36,193 bases of DNA from Acidimicrobiales bacterium (GCA_017883025.1 JADGOH010000028.1:1-36193); one strand, 5' to 3'. Shown: positions 25,694 through 33,944, counted from the first letter of the stretch. Notes: generated from the sequence alone by a model not told the origin. Made by a program: numbers and translations.

Positions 25694-27292
25694 CTATTTC
25701 ATCTCCACCATGTCGAGGTAATCGTCGCGCCAGTGGGTGAAGACCTCGTCCGGCAGCTTGAGCGCATGGGTCGGCTCCATCGCCTCGACGAAGGCACGGT
25801 CGTGGCTGACCACGACGATGGTGCCCGGCCAGTTGGCCAGCATGGTCCCGACCGCCTCGATCGAGGACGGGTCGAGGTTGTTGGTGGGCTCGTCCAGCAG
25901 CAGCACGTTGGCCTGGCCGGCGGCCAGCATGGCGAGACCGAGCTTGGCCCGCTCACCACCCGACAGGGTCTTCGGCATCTGGTAGGCGACGTCGCCCACC
26001 AGGCCGAACGAGCCGAGGAGCGCCCGCCGTTCCGTTTCCTTGGTGAGGATGCGGTCGTCGATGTTGTCGAGCACGCTGACGGCGAGGTCGACCTGCTCGT
26101 GCTCCTGGGCGAAGTAGCCGAGCGCCACGTTGACCCCGGGCTCGGCCGACCCCGACGTCGGCTCCTGTACGCCGGCCAGGCAACGGAGGAGGCTGGACTT
26201 GCCCGCGCCGTTCCTGCCGATCACGACGACACGGTCACCCCGACGGCAGTGGAAGTCGACGTCGGCCAGGACCGTCTTGTCGCCGTAGCGGACGACGAGG
26301 TTGGACACCCGCAACGGGACCTCGCCGGAACGGGCCGGCGTGGGGAGCTTGAACGAGCTCTTCTTCTCCCGCTTGTGGACCTCGGTGCGCCCCCCCTCCA
26401 GGCGCTCCACCCGCTTGTCGAGCGACTTGGCGATCCGTGCCCGCCGGTTGGTACTGCCGCGCATCGAGTCGGCCAGCTTGGACAGCCGGTCGATCTCCCG
26501 GCCCTCGAGCTGGGCGGAGCGCTCGCGCTGGGACTGGTCGGCCTCGAGCTGGACCAGGTACGAAGAGTAGGTGCCCTTGAATTCGGTCAGCCGGGCATCG
26601 GACAGGTGGAGCACCTTGTTGATCGAACGGTCGAGCAGCTTCAGGTCGTGGGAGACCACGAGGATGGCCCCGAGGAAGCCCTCGAGCTCGTCCATCAGCC
26701 ATTTCTTGGCCGGGCGGTCCAGGTGGTTGGTGGGCTCGTCCAGGATCATGGTGTCGGGGCCCTGGAACAGGATCCGGATCAGGTCGACCCGGCGCCGCTG
26801 CCCGCCGGACAGACTCTCGATGTCCTCGAGGAGGAGATCCTGGCGGAGCCCCAGCCCGTCGGCCAGCCGGGCCATGGTCGCCTCGGCCTCGTAGCCGCCG
26901 TTCTCGCGGAACTGTTCCTCCAGGTCGGAGAAGAGCGCGATGTTCTCGGTCGACGGGTCCTTGGCCATCTGGGTCCGGGCCTTGCCGAGGGCGTCGTCAA
27001 GTACGTCGAGGCCGCGGCCGGACAGTACGTGGGAGAACCCGTTGGGCTCGAGACCGAGCCCGTGGAGCTCCGGGACCTGGGGCAGGTAGCCGTAGGTGCC
27101 GCGGATGGCCGCGCTCCCCGTCGAGCGCACGTTGCGGCCGGGCTCGTTGATGACCACGGAGATGAATGTCGACTTGCCGGTGCCGTTGCGGCCGACCAGG
27201 CCGACCTTCTCGCCGGCCCCGACGACGAAGGACGCGTCGCGCAGGAGGGTGCGGTCACCGATCTCGATGGTGAGGGAGGATCCGACGATCAT
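25694..27292 (-). CDS. ABC-F family ATP-binding protein (EttA-like)
   Basis: A soluble tandem ATPase without transmembrane domains. ABC-F proteins bind the ribosomal E site to tune translation or protect against antibiotics. The 532-residue protein has two ABC cassettes: Walker A GRNGTGKST and GRNGAGKSS, signatures LSGGQRRRVD and LSGGERAKLG, Walker B with LDEPTNHLD and LDEPTNNLD. Between them is the charged linker (LEADQSQRERSAQLEGREIDR to RREKKSSF-like residues), the P-site interaction motif. The short arm fits a housekeeping subfamily rather than a resistance ARE protein, but the subfamily is not certain. ATG 27292 has no Shine-Dalgarno. It follows the SDR gene by 142 nt. Confidence 0.93.
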   Translation of the reverse strand: MIVGSSLTIEIGDRTLLRDASFVVGAGEKVGLVGRNGTGKSTFISVVINEPGRNVRSTGSAAIRGTYGYLPQVPELHGLGLEPNGFSHVLSGRGLDVLDDALGKARTQMAKDPSTENIALFSDLEEQFRENGGYEAEATMARLADGLGLRQDLLLEDIESLSGGQRRRVDLIRILFQGPDTMILDEPTNHLDRPAKKWLMDELEGFLGAILVVSHDLKLLDRSINKVLHLSDARLTEFKGTYSSYLVQLEADQSQRERSAQLEGREIDRLSKLADSMRGSTNRRARIAKSLDKRVERLEGGRTEVHKREKKSSFKLPTPARSGEVPLRVSNLVVRYGDKTVLADVDFHCRRGDRVVVIGRNGAGKSSLLRCLAGVQEPTSGSAEPGVNVALGYFAQEHEQVDLAVSVLDNIDDRILTKETERRALLGSFGLVGDVAYQMPKTLSGGERAKLGLAMLAAGQANVLLLDEPTNNLDPSSIEAVGTMLANWPGTIVVVSHDRAFVEAMEPTHALKLPDEVFTHWRDDYLDMVEMK

Positions 27293-27419
27293 GGGGAGGG
27301 GGGTCGACCGGTCCGCCGCGGGAGGCCCCCGCTACGCCGCCGGATTCCCGGCCAGGTCAGTACCCGTAAGTCTCCCACATCCTCCGGCCCTCCCGGTCGG
27401 CGCCGGGACGCCTCCTGCA

Positions 27420-27457
27420 GCGGAGCCGCCGTGACTACCGGCGGCGGAGCCGCCGTG
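27420..27457. repeat. 14-bp direct repeat at the end of the SDR gene
   Basis: GCGGAGCCGCCGTG occurs at 27420-27433 and 27444-27457, separated by 10 nt. The second copy lies in the last, arginine-rich codons of the SDR gene and the first just beyond its stop. The sequence can also fold (GGCGG-CTC-CGCC on the minus strand), so it may act as a weak terminator. Confidence 0.5.
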
Positions 27458-28880
27458 CGGAGCGGCGGGTCCGGGCCCTGCGATGCCGCACCATGGCCCG
27501 GAAGGCGAATTGGTGGACCGGCCACAGCAGCCACCAGTAGGCCATGCCGATGACACCCTTGGTCCGCAGCGAGCCCACCTGCTCGATGGCGTAGGGCGCA
27601 GTGGGGGAGACCCGGAAGCCGAGCCACGCCTCACCGCAGAACCAGTCGTAGGAGCGGAGCACCAGCGCCTCTGGCTCGCGCACGACGATCGTCCACCAGT
27701 CGACCTGTGCACCGGTGGCGATCTCGGCGGGCCGCCCGAGGCGCATGTCCTCGCCGAACAGGTGGCCGAGCGTGATGCGGAGCAGCCAGGCGAAGGGCAA
27801 TCCGTACCACGACAGCCGGCCCCCGATGTCGTCGAGGTCGTCGGCGAACCCCGGGACGGTGCCGTCGGGGGCCACGTCCTCGGCCCGCAGCAGTGCCCGG
27901 GACCGGTCGGTGTAGACACCCTCGTCGAGGCCGTGCCGGCGGGCGAACAGGGTGGCGGTCACCCAGTCCGCCTGGGCATCCAGCGCGGCCCGGATGGCTG
28001 CCTCGACCGACAGCGGGCGCACGGTGAACGCGGCGTCGGTGCGGGCCCGGGTCCGCACCGTGACCTCGTTGGTCAGGCTCTCGATGAGGGCGTGGCTGAC
28101 GGTGGCATCGACCGGGGTCACCAGGTCCACCCAGTGGGCGGACAGCGCCGGGGTGAGCACGGGCACCTTCACGACCAGCCGCGGGCGCAGGCCGCGCACC
28201 CGGGCGTAGGTGTCCATCATCTGGCGGTAGGTGGTGGCGTCGGTGCAGCCGACTTCGTAGACGCCGGGGGTCACGTCGGCGGACTCGAGCAGGTACTCGA
28301 GGAGATCGGCCAGGGCGATCGGCTGGGTAGGGGTGTTCACCCAACGAGGGCAGACCATCATGGGGAGCCGCTCGGTCAGGTAGCGGATCATCTCGAAGGA
28401 GATGCTGCCGGCACCGAGGACCACGGCCGCACGCAGCTCGACCACGGGGACTCCGGTCGACCCGAGCACCTTGCCCACCTCCTGCCGGCTCGACAGGTGG
28501 GTGGACAGGTCCTCGTGCCCGAGGCCGCCCAGGTAGACGATCCGCCCGACACCGGCCGAAGCCGCCGCCTCGGCGAAGGACCGCGCCAGCTGCCTGTCCC
28601 GGTCGGCGAACCCGTCGCCACCGGCCATGGCGTGGACAAGGTAGTACGCGACCGCGCATCCCTCGAGCGCCTCGGCCACCTGTGCGGTGTCCGACACGTC
28701 GGTCACGTGCACGCCCACGTGGTCACGTTCGTGGAAGCCGGACGCGTCGCGCAGCAGGGCGTGGACGTCGAAGCCGCCCGACACGAGCGCCGGCACCAGG
28801 TTCGTGCCCACGAAGCCCTTGGCGCCCGCCACGGCAGCACGACGGCGGGGGAGCGGCGCGCCTGGTCCCGCTGCCGTCAT
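27435..28880 (-). CDS. SDR-family NAD(P)-binding protein fused to DUF2867
   Basis: A 481-residue two-domain protein. The N-terminal part is a YbjT-like Rossmann fold with GAKGFVGTNLVPAL (glycine motif 19-25), AYYLVHAM (the position of the active-site YxxxK is degenerate) and VELRAAVVLGAGSISFEM. The C-terminal part (about 320-460) is DUF2867, with WYGLPFAWLLRITLGHLFGED, VDWWTIVVREPEALVLRSYDWFCGEAWLGF and a hydrophobic last helix. Such fusions are common in actinobacteria and poorly characterised; quinone or lipid chemistry is only a guess. The Arg-rich tail (RHRRARTRRSARRLRRR) is unusual. ATG 28880 overlaps the dus stop by four bases (ATGA), so the protein is translationally coupled to Dus. 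Confidence 0.85.
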   Translation of the reverse strand: MTAAGPGAPLPRRRAAVAGAKGFVGTNLVPALVSGGFDVHALLRDASGFHERDHVGVHVTDVSDTAQVAEALEGCAVAYYLVHAMAGGDGFADRDRQLARSFAEAAASAGVGRIVYLGGLGHEDLSTHLSSRQEVGKVLGSTGVPVVELRAAVVLGAGSISFEMIRYLTERLPMMVCPRWVNTPTQPIALADLLEYLLESADVTPGVYEVGCTDATTYRQMMDTYARVRGLRPRLVVKVPVLTPALSAHWVDLVTPVDATVSHALIESLTNEVTVRTRARTDAAFTVRPLSVEAAIRAALDAQADWVTATLFARRHGLDEGVYTDRSRALLRAEDVAPDGTVPGFADDLDDIGGRLSWYGLPFAWLLRITLGHLFGEDMRLGRPAEIATGAQVDWWTIVVREPEALVLRSYDWFCGEAWLGFRVSPTAPYAIEQVGSLRTKGVIGMAYWWLLWPVHQFAFRAMVRHRRARTRRSARRLRRR

Positions 28881-30043
28881 CCGCCGGACACCAGGAGGTC
28901 GCCCCCGGCCGGCGGTGTGGGGTCGTCGGCGGTCTCGAGCCACCGGTCCGGCAGGTGGACCGGGCGGGGGCCGTTGGTGTGGCCCCGGGCCATGCGCATG
29001 GCCCCCGGCGGGAAGGGGAGCTCGTGGTCGAGGCCGTCGAGCAGGGCGGCGACCTCGGCCACCGTGGACGCCAGGGCCAGGTCCCTGCGGACGGCCGACC
29101 CCACCGGAAACCCGGTGAGGTACCAGCCGGTGTGCTTGCGGAACTGCCGGGTGCCCAGTTCCTCGCCGAAGAGCCCGCACAGCAGGTCGAGGTGCGCGAG
29201 CATCATCGGGCAGATCTCTCCCAGGCCCGGCGGCGCCGGCACCGGCTCCCCCCGGAAGGCGGCGGCCAGGTCCCGGAAGAGCCACGGGCGGCCGAGGCAG
29301 CCGCGCCCCACCACCACCCCGTCGCAGCCGGTGGCGCCCATCATGGCCAGCGCGTCGGCGGCCTCCCAGAGGTCCCCGTTCCCGAGCACGGGGATCGTCG
29401 TCACGGCCCGCTTCAGCCGGCCGATGGCGTCCCAGTCGGCGGTGCCGGAGTAGAGCTGCTCGGCGGTCCGCGCGTGCAGGGTGACGGCAGCCACCCCCTC
29501 GTCCTCGGCGATACGGCCCGATTCGAGGTAGGTGGTGTGGCCGGCGTCGACGCCGATGCGCATCTTGACGGTCACGGGGACCGTGCCGGCGTTGGCGACG
29601 GCCGCCCGGACGATGTCGCGGAAGAGCGTGCGGTGGACGGGCAGGGCGGCCCCGGCACCCTGCCGGGTGACCTTTCCGGCCGGACACCCGAAGTTGAGGT
29701 CGATGTGGTCGACGCCGATCTCGTCGACGAGGCGCCGGACGGCGCGGCCCATGACCACCGGGTCGACGCTGGAGAGCTGCACGCTGCGGACCGTCTCGTC
29801 GTCGCCGAACGAGGCCATGCCCATCGTCTTGGCATTCCCCTCGACCAGTGCTCGGGCCGTGACCATCTCACTGACATACAGCCCGGCGCCGTAGCTCCGA
29901 CACAGAGTGCGGAAGGCGCTGTTGGTGACGCCGGCCATCGGGGCGAGCACCACCGGGAGGTCGACGACCAGGTTCCCCAGCTTCAGCACCGGGACGCCCG
30001 GGTCGGCCGCCGGGACGCCGTCGGTCGGGCCGGCGCCGCTCAC
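28877..30043 (-). CDS. dusB: tRNA-dihydrouridine synthase, DusB-like
   Basis: An FMN enzyme that reduces uridines in the tRNA D-loop with NAD(P)H. In 388 residues are the TIM-barrel segment VVLAPMAGVTNSAFRTLCRSYG, the M(V/I)TARAL motif, DHIDLNFGCPAGKVTRQGAGAAL with the catalytic cysteine in GCPA, VKMRIGVD, LHARTAEQLYSGTADW and VLGNGDLW. These place it in the bacterial DusB group. The GTG start at 30043 overlaps the maf stop (GTGA). The C-terminal 50 residues are Pro/Gly-rich and variable. The position between maf and the SDR gene implies a single transcript from the maf promoter. Confidence 0.92.
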   Translation of the reverse strand: MSGAGPTDGVPAADPGVPVLKLGNLVVDLPVVLAPMAGVTNSAFRTLCRSYGAGLYVSEMVTARALVEGNAKTMGMASFGDDETVRSVQLSSVDPVVMGRAVRRLVDEIGVDHIDLNFGCPAGKVTRQGAGAALPVHRTLFRDIVRAAVANAGTVPVTVKMRIGVDAGHTTYLESGRIAEDEGVAAVTLHARTAEQLYSGTADWDAIGRLKRAVTTIPVLGNGDLWEAADALAMMGATGCDGVVVGRGCLGRPWLFRDLAAAFRGEPVPAPPGLGEICPMMLAHLDLLCGLFGEELGTRQFRKHTGWYLTGFPVGSAVRRDLALASTVAEVAALLDGLDHELPFPPGAMRMARGHTNGPRPVHLPDRWLETADDPTPPAGGDLLVSGG

Positions 30044-30645
30044 CGGTCGCCGTCCCGCCACAGGTCGGTGATCGACACGCCGAGGTCGCCCAGCAGCGAG
30101 CGCAGGGCCGGCAGCGACAGCCCGATGACGTTGCCGGGGTCGCCCACGATGCTCTCGACGAACGGGGCCGAGCGTCCGTCCAGGGTGAACGCACCGGCCA
30201 CCTCGAGGACGTCGGGAGTGGCCAGGTAGGCGTCGAGCTCGGCGTCGGTGGTGACCCCGAAGCGCACCGTCGTCCCGACGACGGCCTCGGACCGGGCACC
30301 CGTGGCCTCGTCGATGACGCAGTGGCCGGTCCAGAGAATGCCGGCCTTGCCCCGCATGGCGGTCAGCCACGACCGGGCCTCGGCCGGCGACGACGGCTTG
30401 CCGTGGGGCCGGCCGTCGAACTCGAGCATCGAGTCGCAGCCGACCACCAGGGCGTCCCCGTCGGGACGGGCCACCGCTTCGGCCTTGGCGGCGGCCAGCC
30501 GACCGGCCGAGCCCCGGGTGTCGTCGGGGTCGACACCGTCCTCGTCGACCCCGCTGACCCGGACCTCCGGGTCGATCCCGGCGTCACGCAGGAGCTTCAG
30601 GCGCGCCGGGGAGCCCGAGGCGAGGACCAGGGAGCGGGCGGGCAT
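30040..30645 (-). CDS. maf: Maf family nucleoside triphosphate pyrophosphatase
   Basis: Hydrolyses non-canonical or modified nucleoside triphosphates (dTTP/UTP or modified bases) to monophosphates, acting in house-cleaning and linked to septation control. The 201-residue protein opens with LVLASGSPARLKLLRDAG, the Maf phosphate-binding motif, followed by AAAKAEAVA, GCDSMLEFDG with the catalytic aspartate, GKPSSPAEARSWL, and the C-terminal GAFTLDGRSAPFVESIVGDPGNVIGL. ATG 30645 is preceded by TAGGCT with a 6-nt gap and no Shine-Dalgarno, so the whole maf-dus-SDR unit is predicted to begin with a leaderless gene. Confidence 0.93.
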   Translation of the reverse strand: MPARSLVLASGSPARLKLLRDAGIDPEVRVSGVDEDGVDPDDTRGSAGRLAAAKAEAVARPDGDALVVGCDSMLEFDGRPHGKPSSPAEARSWLTAMRGKAGILWTGHCVIDEATGARSEAVVGTTVRFGVTTDAELDAYLATPDVLEVAGAFTLDGRSAPFVESIVGDPGNVIGLSLPALRSLLGDLGVSITDLWRDGDR

Positions 30646-30651
30646 GGGGCA

Positions 30652-30657
30652 AGCCTA
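30652..30657 (-). promoter_or_regulatory. Putative -10 box of the maf operon (TAGGCT)
   Basis: Ends 6 nt before ATG 30645, the same hexamer and spacing as at the nucleotidyltransferase gene. Confidence 0.6.
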
Positions 30658-30742
30658 GGGGTCGCCCTGATGTGCCGATGCCCGGGGCGGTGCGAGCGGT
30701 GCGATCGTGCCCCGGTCCGGGGAATGCGCGATCCTTGTCGCC

Positions 30743-31024
30743 ATGACCGACGCCGGCATCACCCTGGCCCCCACCCACGTCGACCCGCAGCTGGACGGCG
30801 ACCACGAACGGATGTCCCACATCGTCCTGGAGGGCTACAAGCCCGAGAAGGGCGACTTCATCTCGGCGGGCCCGTCGGTGGTCGAGGGCATGGTGAACGG
30901 GACGGCCGTGAAGGCCTTGTGCGGCAAGATCTGGGTGCCGGGCCGCAACCCGAAGCGCTACCCGGTCTGCCCGACGTGCAAGGAGATCGCCGAGTCGCGG
31001 GGCTGGAAGGTGCCGGGCGGCTGA
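30743..31024 (+). CDS. DUF3039 zinc-ribbon-like protein
   Basis: A 93-residue actinobacterial protein of unknown function (DUF3039). The C-terminal half carries ALCGKIWVPGRNPKRYPVCPTCKEIAE, whose cysteines (one in the LCGK segment, two in CPTC) could hold zinc. The N-terminal half (THVDPQLDGDHERMSHIVLEG) is conserved and acidic. ATG 30743 gives the family start MTDAGITLAPTHVD; the open frame upstream to 30707 is not needed. The hexamer GATCCT ends 7 nt before the ATG, an imperfect -10. It diverges from the maf operon and converges on a sulfotransferase. Confidence 0.85.
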   Translation: MTDAGITLAPTHVDPQLDGDHERMSHIVLEGYKPEKGDFISAGPSVVEGMVNGTAVKALCGKIWVPGRNPKRYPVCPTCKEIAESRGWKVPGG

Positions 31025-31026
31025 GC

Positions 31027-31050
31027 TCGCCGCCGGCCCGAGGGCGGCGA
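31027..31050. terminator. Bidirectional terminator hairpin
   Basis: TCGCCGCC (31027-31034) pairs perfectly with GGCGGCGA (31043-31050) across an 8-nt loop, 3 nt after the DUF3039 stop and 27 nt before the sulfotransferase stop. No T run. Confidence 0.55.
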
Positions 31051-31076
31051 CGAGCCGCCGGGACGGGCGTCGTCCG

Positions 31077-31697
31077 TCAGCCGAGTGGTGGCATGCCGAG
31101 GTCGGCACGCCACTGATTGGTGTCGTTCGTCTTCGGGAACGGCGTGTCGGGGACCTCGACGCCGAGGCGTTCGCAGATCGGCTCCCAGCCGTCGGTCGCG
31201 TTCCATTCGAGGAGGCGCTCGGTCGGGATGGTCGTGCGCACCGCCTCGTTGTGGCGCTCGAAGGCGTCCATCATGGCGGTCGGGTTGTCGAGCTCGTCGC
31301 AGAACCGGTCCCGCAGGAGCGTGCGAACGGTCTCGAACCAGGGGCGCATCTCGGGCGGGGCGGCATCGAACACGTTGAAGATGGTGTTCGACGCGCTGGT
31401 GTACCAGGACTCGGGACTGCGGACCGACAGCAGGACCAGGGCGTCCGGGTTGGCCGCCGCCAGCTCCGGCCAGAACGACGCCCCGGGCCAGTCGACCAGG
31501 GTGCCGTACCCGGTGGGCATGGTGGACCAGTCGACCGGTCGACCCTCGATCGCCTCGGTCCAGGACGGGACCTGGGACGGGTCGCTGATGATCTCGAACA
31601 TGTGGTGGCAGGGCTCACCGGTCAGCTGCTCGAGTGCCAACTTGAGCGAGTTGGTGCCTGTCCGACCCACGCCTGCGCCGACGACCTTGAGTGCCAT
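31077..31697 (-). CDS. Sulfotransferase family protein (Sulfotransfer_4 type)
   Basis: Resembles the PF17784 group of P-loop proteins predicted to use PAPS as sulfate donor. In 206 residues are the N-terminal phosphosulfate loop VGAGVGRTGTNSLKLALEQL, the pocket residues CHHMFEIIS, the 3'-phosphate-binding stretch VLLSVRSPESWYTSASNTIF and the C-terminal ERLLEWNATDGWEPICERLGV. The acceptor is unknown; glycolipids or small alcohols are typical guesses. ATG 31697 has GGAGGCAGGA upstream as Shine-Dalgarno. TACAGT at 31764-31759 is a candidate -10, diverging from the lipoprotein promoter at 31805. Activity is not established for most of this subgroup. Confidence 0.8.
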   Translation of the reverse strand: MALKVVGAGVGRTGTNSLKLALEQLTGEPCHHMFEIISDPSQVPSWTEAIEGRPVDWSTMPTGYGTLVDWPGASFWPELAAANPDALVLLSVRSPESWYTSASNTIFNVFDAAPPEMRPWFETVRTLLRDRFCDELDNPTAMMDAFERHNEAVRTTIPTERLLEWNATDGWEPICERLGVEVPDTPFPKTNDTNQWRADLGMPPLG

Positions 31698-31804
31698 GTG
31701 TCCTGCCTCCGTTGGTCCGCCGACCGCTGGCCGGGCCGACGCGATTGTCGATTGCGGCACTGTAGCCGGCACCGGGGACCCCCGCTCGAACGGCGGGGCA
31801 GGTG

Positions 31805-31810
31805 TACCGT
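31805..31810 (+). promoter_or_regulatory. Putative -10 box of the lipoprotein gene (TACCGT)
   Basis: Ends 6 nt before ATG 31817. The hexamer overlaps the alternative in-frame GTG at 31802, which argues against that start. Confidence 0.55.
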
Positions 31811-31816
31811 CGGCTG

Positions 31817-32281
31817 ATGGGGATGCGTGCGACGGGCGTGGTGATCGGAATGGCGGTGGCCGCCATCGCGTCCGGGTGCTCGTCAGCGCCGTCGACGAGC
31901 CCGACGACCCGGCCGGCGACCACGACGACTACCCGAGCAGCTGCATCGGCGTCCACCTCCCGGCCGACCGTAGCGACGACGACGACGTCCCCGCCCACGA
32001 CGACGTCCCGACCGGGCACCGTCTCGTTGGCCGCCGGGTCGAGCTACACGATCACCGGTTCGGGCTGCACGCCGGGGGCCGCTGTCCAGGTCGTGCTGGA
32101 GTCGTCGACGCACGTGACGAACAAACTCGCCAGCAGTCCGGCCGGCCCGATCGGGTCGTTCGCCCTCACGGTGACCGTTCCGGCGACGGGCACGTCCGAG
32201 GCCGTCCTGAGCGCCGGGTGCGAGTCACCCGCGGCCAGTGGCTGGACACAGGTGGACGTCCCGATCCACTACACGTCCTGA
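31817..32281 (+). CDS. Putative secreted lipoprotein with an Ig-like domain
   Basis: In 154 residues the N-terminus is a lipoprotein signal with hydrophobic core (VVIGMAVAAI) and lipobox-like ASGC, the lipidated residue being Cys21. A low-complexity Thr/Ser/Pro/Ala linker (about 22-65) likely spans the envelope. The C-terminal part (about 65-150) has the pattern of a small beta-sandwich common in actinobacterial surface proteins: SYTITGSGCTPGAAVQVVLESS, then SFALTVTVPATGT and VDVPIHYTS. No enzymatic motif is seen. Start ATG 31817 is set by the -10 six bases upstream; ATG 31823 is a less likely alternative. It is predicted to be surface-anchored, function unknown. Confidence 0.72.
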   Translation: MGMRATGVVIGMAVAAIASGCSSAPSTSPTTRPATTTTTRAAASASTSRPTVATTTTSPPTTTSRPGTVSLAAGSSYTITGSGCTPGAAVQVVLESSTHVTNKLASSPAGPIGSFALTVTVPATGTSEAVLSAGCESPAASGWTQVDVPIHYTS

Positions 32282-32329
32282 GCCGACCGGCACGTGCGGG
32301 CCGTGCCCGGATCCGGCCGAACGTGGCGC

Positions 32330-32742
32330 TCAGCCGTCGTCCACCGCCCGCCGCGCGACCGAGGCGAAGTGCTTCTCGGCGTCGGGGTCGATGCCCCAAC
32401 TCCAGATGACCTCGGGCACGATGCGGATGCGCAGGCCGCCCCCTTCGTCCTCGAGCGCCGCCGAGTCCCGCAACTTTACGTCCCGTGGGGTCCACGGGTG
32501 CACCGTCGTGAGGTCGTCGACGACGACCGTGGCCGGTGGGTTGGCGAGCAGATTGGGTGGTGGCGAGCAGATTGGGTACGGACCGTCTTGGTGATGTCGA
32601 GGCCGCCACTGATGATCGAGTCCCCGTCCACCCCGAAGCCCACCGGCGAGACGTCGGGTACGCCGGACGCGGACGCCGTGGCCAGTCGGGCCAGGTGCTG
32701 CGTGGCGAGGAACTCGAGTTCCTCGTCGGTGAACACGCCCAT
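32330..32742 (-). pseudogene. Frameshifted PPOX-class F420-dependent flavin oxidoreductase
   Basis: Remnant of a pyridoxamine-5'-phosphate-oxidase-like split-barrel enzyme, of the F420-binding kind found in actinobacteria. From ATG 32742 (GAGGCGG upstream) the frame reads VFTDEELEFLATQHLARLAT, then VGFGVDGDSIISGGLDITKTVR, as in the family. At about 32542-32577 the frame breaks. The rest, NLLANPPATVVVDDLTTVHP to WSWGIDPDAEKHFASVARR, continues in another frame to the stop at 32330. The break coincides with a 17-bp sequence repeated 19 bp apart. Total length is not a multiple of three. A sequencing or assembly error at the repeat is possible, in which case the gene would be intact at about 137 residues. 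Confidence 0.75.
32542..32577. repeat. Tandem duplication breaking the flavin oxidoreductase gene
   Basis: TGGCGAGCAGATTGGGT occurs at 32542-32558 and 32561-32577, a period of 19 bp, not divisible by three. Removing one unit does not alone restore the family frame; one further base would have to change. Confidence 0.85.
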
Positions 32743-32910
32743 GCTGGCCGCCTCGTCCGGGATCCGCTCAGCCGGAGATTGCCGAGGGCGTCGGCCGGCT
32801 CGATCAGCAGGTGGTCCGAGTGGCTCGTGGCCGATCGGCAGGCCGTCAGGCCACGATCGGACCGGCTCGTCTGCACGCTGCCCGACCGGCGATCCGCCCG
32901 CCCGGGCGGT

Positions 32911-32925
32911 ACGGTGGAGCACCGT
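32911..32925 (+). promoter_or_regulatory. Putative desaturase promoter with operator-like palindrome
   Basis: A perfect inverted repeat, ACGGTG-GAG-CACCGT, begins inside the -10-like hexamer TACGGT (32910-32915), so a bound regulator would block polymerase or the start site. The palindrome is 75 nt before the desaturase ATG. A lipid-responsive repressor (TetR or FadR-like) is a reasonable guess but none is adjacent. Confidence 0.4.
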
Positions 32926-32999
32926 CGCTCGGCGTCCGGCCCGCACCAGGCCCTCCGGAATGGCCCTGCCCCACGCGCGCCTGCGCCATTGGAGTTCCC

Positions 33000-33944
33000 A
33001 TGGGTCCCACGTCGTTCGCCACCGAGGCCCTGAGCGCGGTCGACCCGGCCGCTGATGCCGGTTCACCGCCGGTCGGCGTGCACACCGCGCAGAAGGTGGT
33101 CACCGCGGCCATCGTGGCCGGTCCGCCGGCGGCCCTCGGACTGGCCATGTGGTGGCTGTGGGGCGGGGTCGTGAACCTCACCGACGTGGTGATCGCCCTG
33201 GCCCTGTACGTGGTCACCGGATTCGGGATCACCGTCGGCTTCCACCGGCTGTTCACCCACCGCGGGTTCACCCCCCGCCGGGCGCTCAAGATCATCCTCG
33301 CCGTGCTCGGGTCCATGGCCGTCGAGGGCTCGGTCACGAGCTGGGTCGCCACCCACCGCCGCCACCACATGTTCAGCGACCGGGCCGGCGACCCCCACTC
33401 GCCGCACCGCTACGGCCACCGGGGAACGGCGCTCCTGCGGGGGCTGGCCTTCTCCCACGCTGGCTGGCTGTTCGTCTCCGACTCGTCGAGCGCCGAGCGC
33501 TATGCGCCGGACGTGCTGAAGGATCGCGACCTGGTGCGGATCGGGAAGCTGTTCCCCCTGCTGGCGCTGGCCTCGTTGGCCGTGCCGTTCGGCATCGGCT
33601 ACGCCATCTCCGGTTCGTGGGTCGGGGCGGTCACTGCCCTGGTGTGGGCCGGGCTCGTCCGCATGGCGGTGCTCCACCACGTGACCTGGTCGGTCAATTC
33701 GCTCTGCCACACGTTCGGCAGGCGGAGCGACCGGACGACCGACCGGAGCACCAACCTCTGGCCCCTGGCCGTCGTGTCGTTCGGCGACGCCTGGCACAAC
33801 GTCCACCACGCCCATCCGTCCTGGGCCCGGCACGGTGCCCACCGGGGCATGGTCGACCCGTCGGCCTGGCTCATCGCCCGCTTCGAGCAGTGGGGTTGGG
33901 CGACCCGGGTGCGGTGGCCGGTGCCCGTGGCCGACGTCGCCTGA
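33000..33944 (+). CDS. Fatty-acid (acyl-CoA) desaturase, delta-9 type
   Basis: An integral membrane di-iron enzyme that inserts a cis double bond into acyl chains, using O2 and an electron donor. The 314-residue protein has the three histidine boxes: HRLFTHR, HRRHHMFSD and HNVHHAH, all intact, and hydrophobic stretches at about 37-60, 63-82, 175-200 and 210-230 that make the usual four-helix plan. It lacks a cytochrome b5 domain, so it must receive electrons from a separate ferredoxin or oxidoreductase. GGAG 7-10 nt upstream supports ATG 33000. A palindrome sits at the predicted promoter. It converges on the VOC gene. Confidence 0.92.
   Translation: MGPTSFATEALSAVDPAADAGSPPVGVHTAQKVVTAAIVAGPPAALGLAMWWLWGGVVNLTDVVIALALYVVTGFGITVGFHRLFTHRGFTPRRALKIILAVLGSMAVEGSVTSWVATHRRHHMFSDRAGDPHSPHRYGHRGTALLRGLAFSHAGWLFVSDSSSAERYAPDVLKDRDLVRIGKLFPLLALASLAVPFGIGYAISGSWVGAVTALVWAGLVRMAVLHHVTWSVNSLCHTFGRRSDRTTDRSTNLWPLAVVSFGDAWHNVHHAHPSWARHGAHRGMVDPSAWLIARFEQWGWATRVRWPVPVADVA

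Noticed and set aside
25694-27292. The ABC-F protein as an antibiotic resistance (ARE) factor
   Set aside because: The linker is short and charged, as in housekeeping EttA-like proteins, and no antibiotic gene or leader is nearby.
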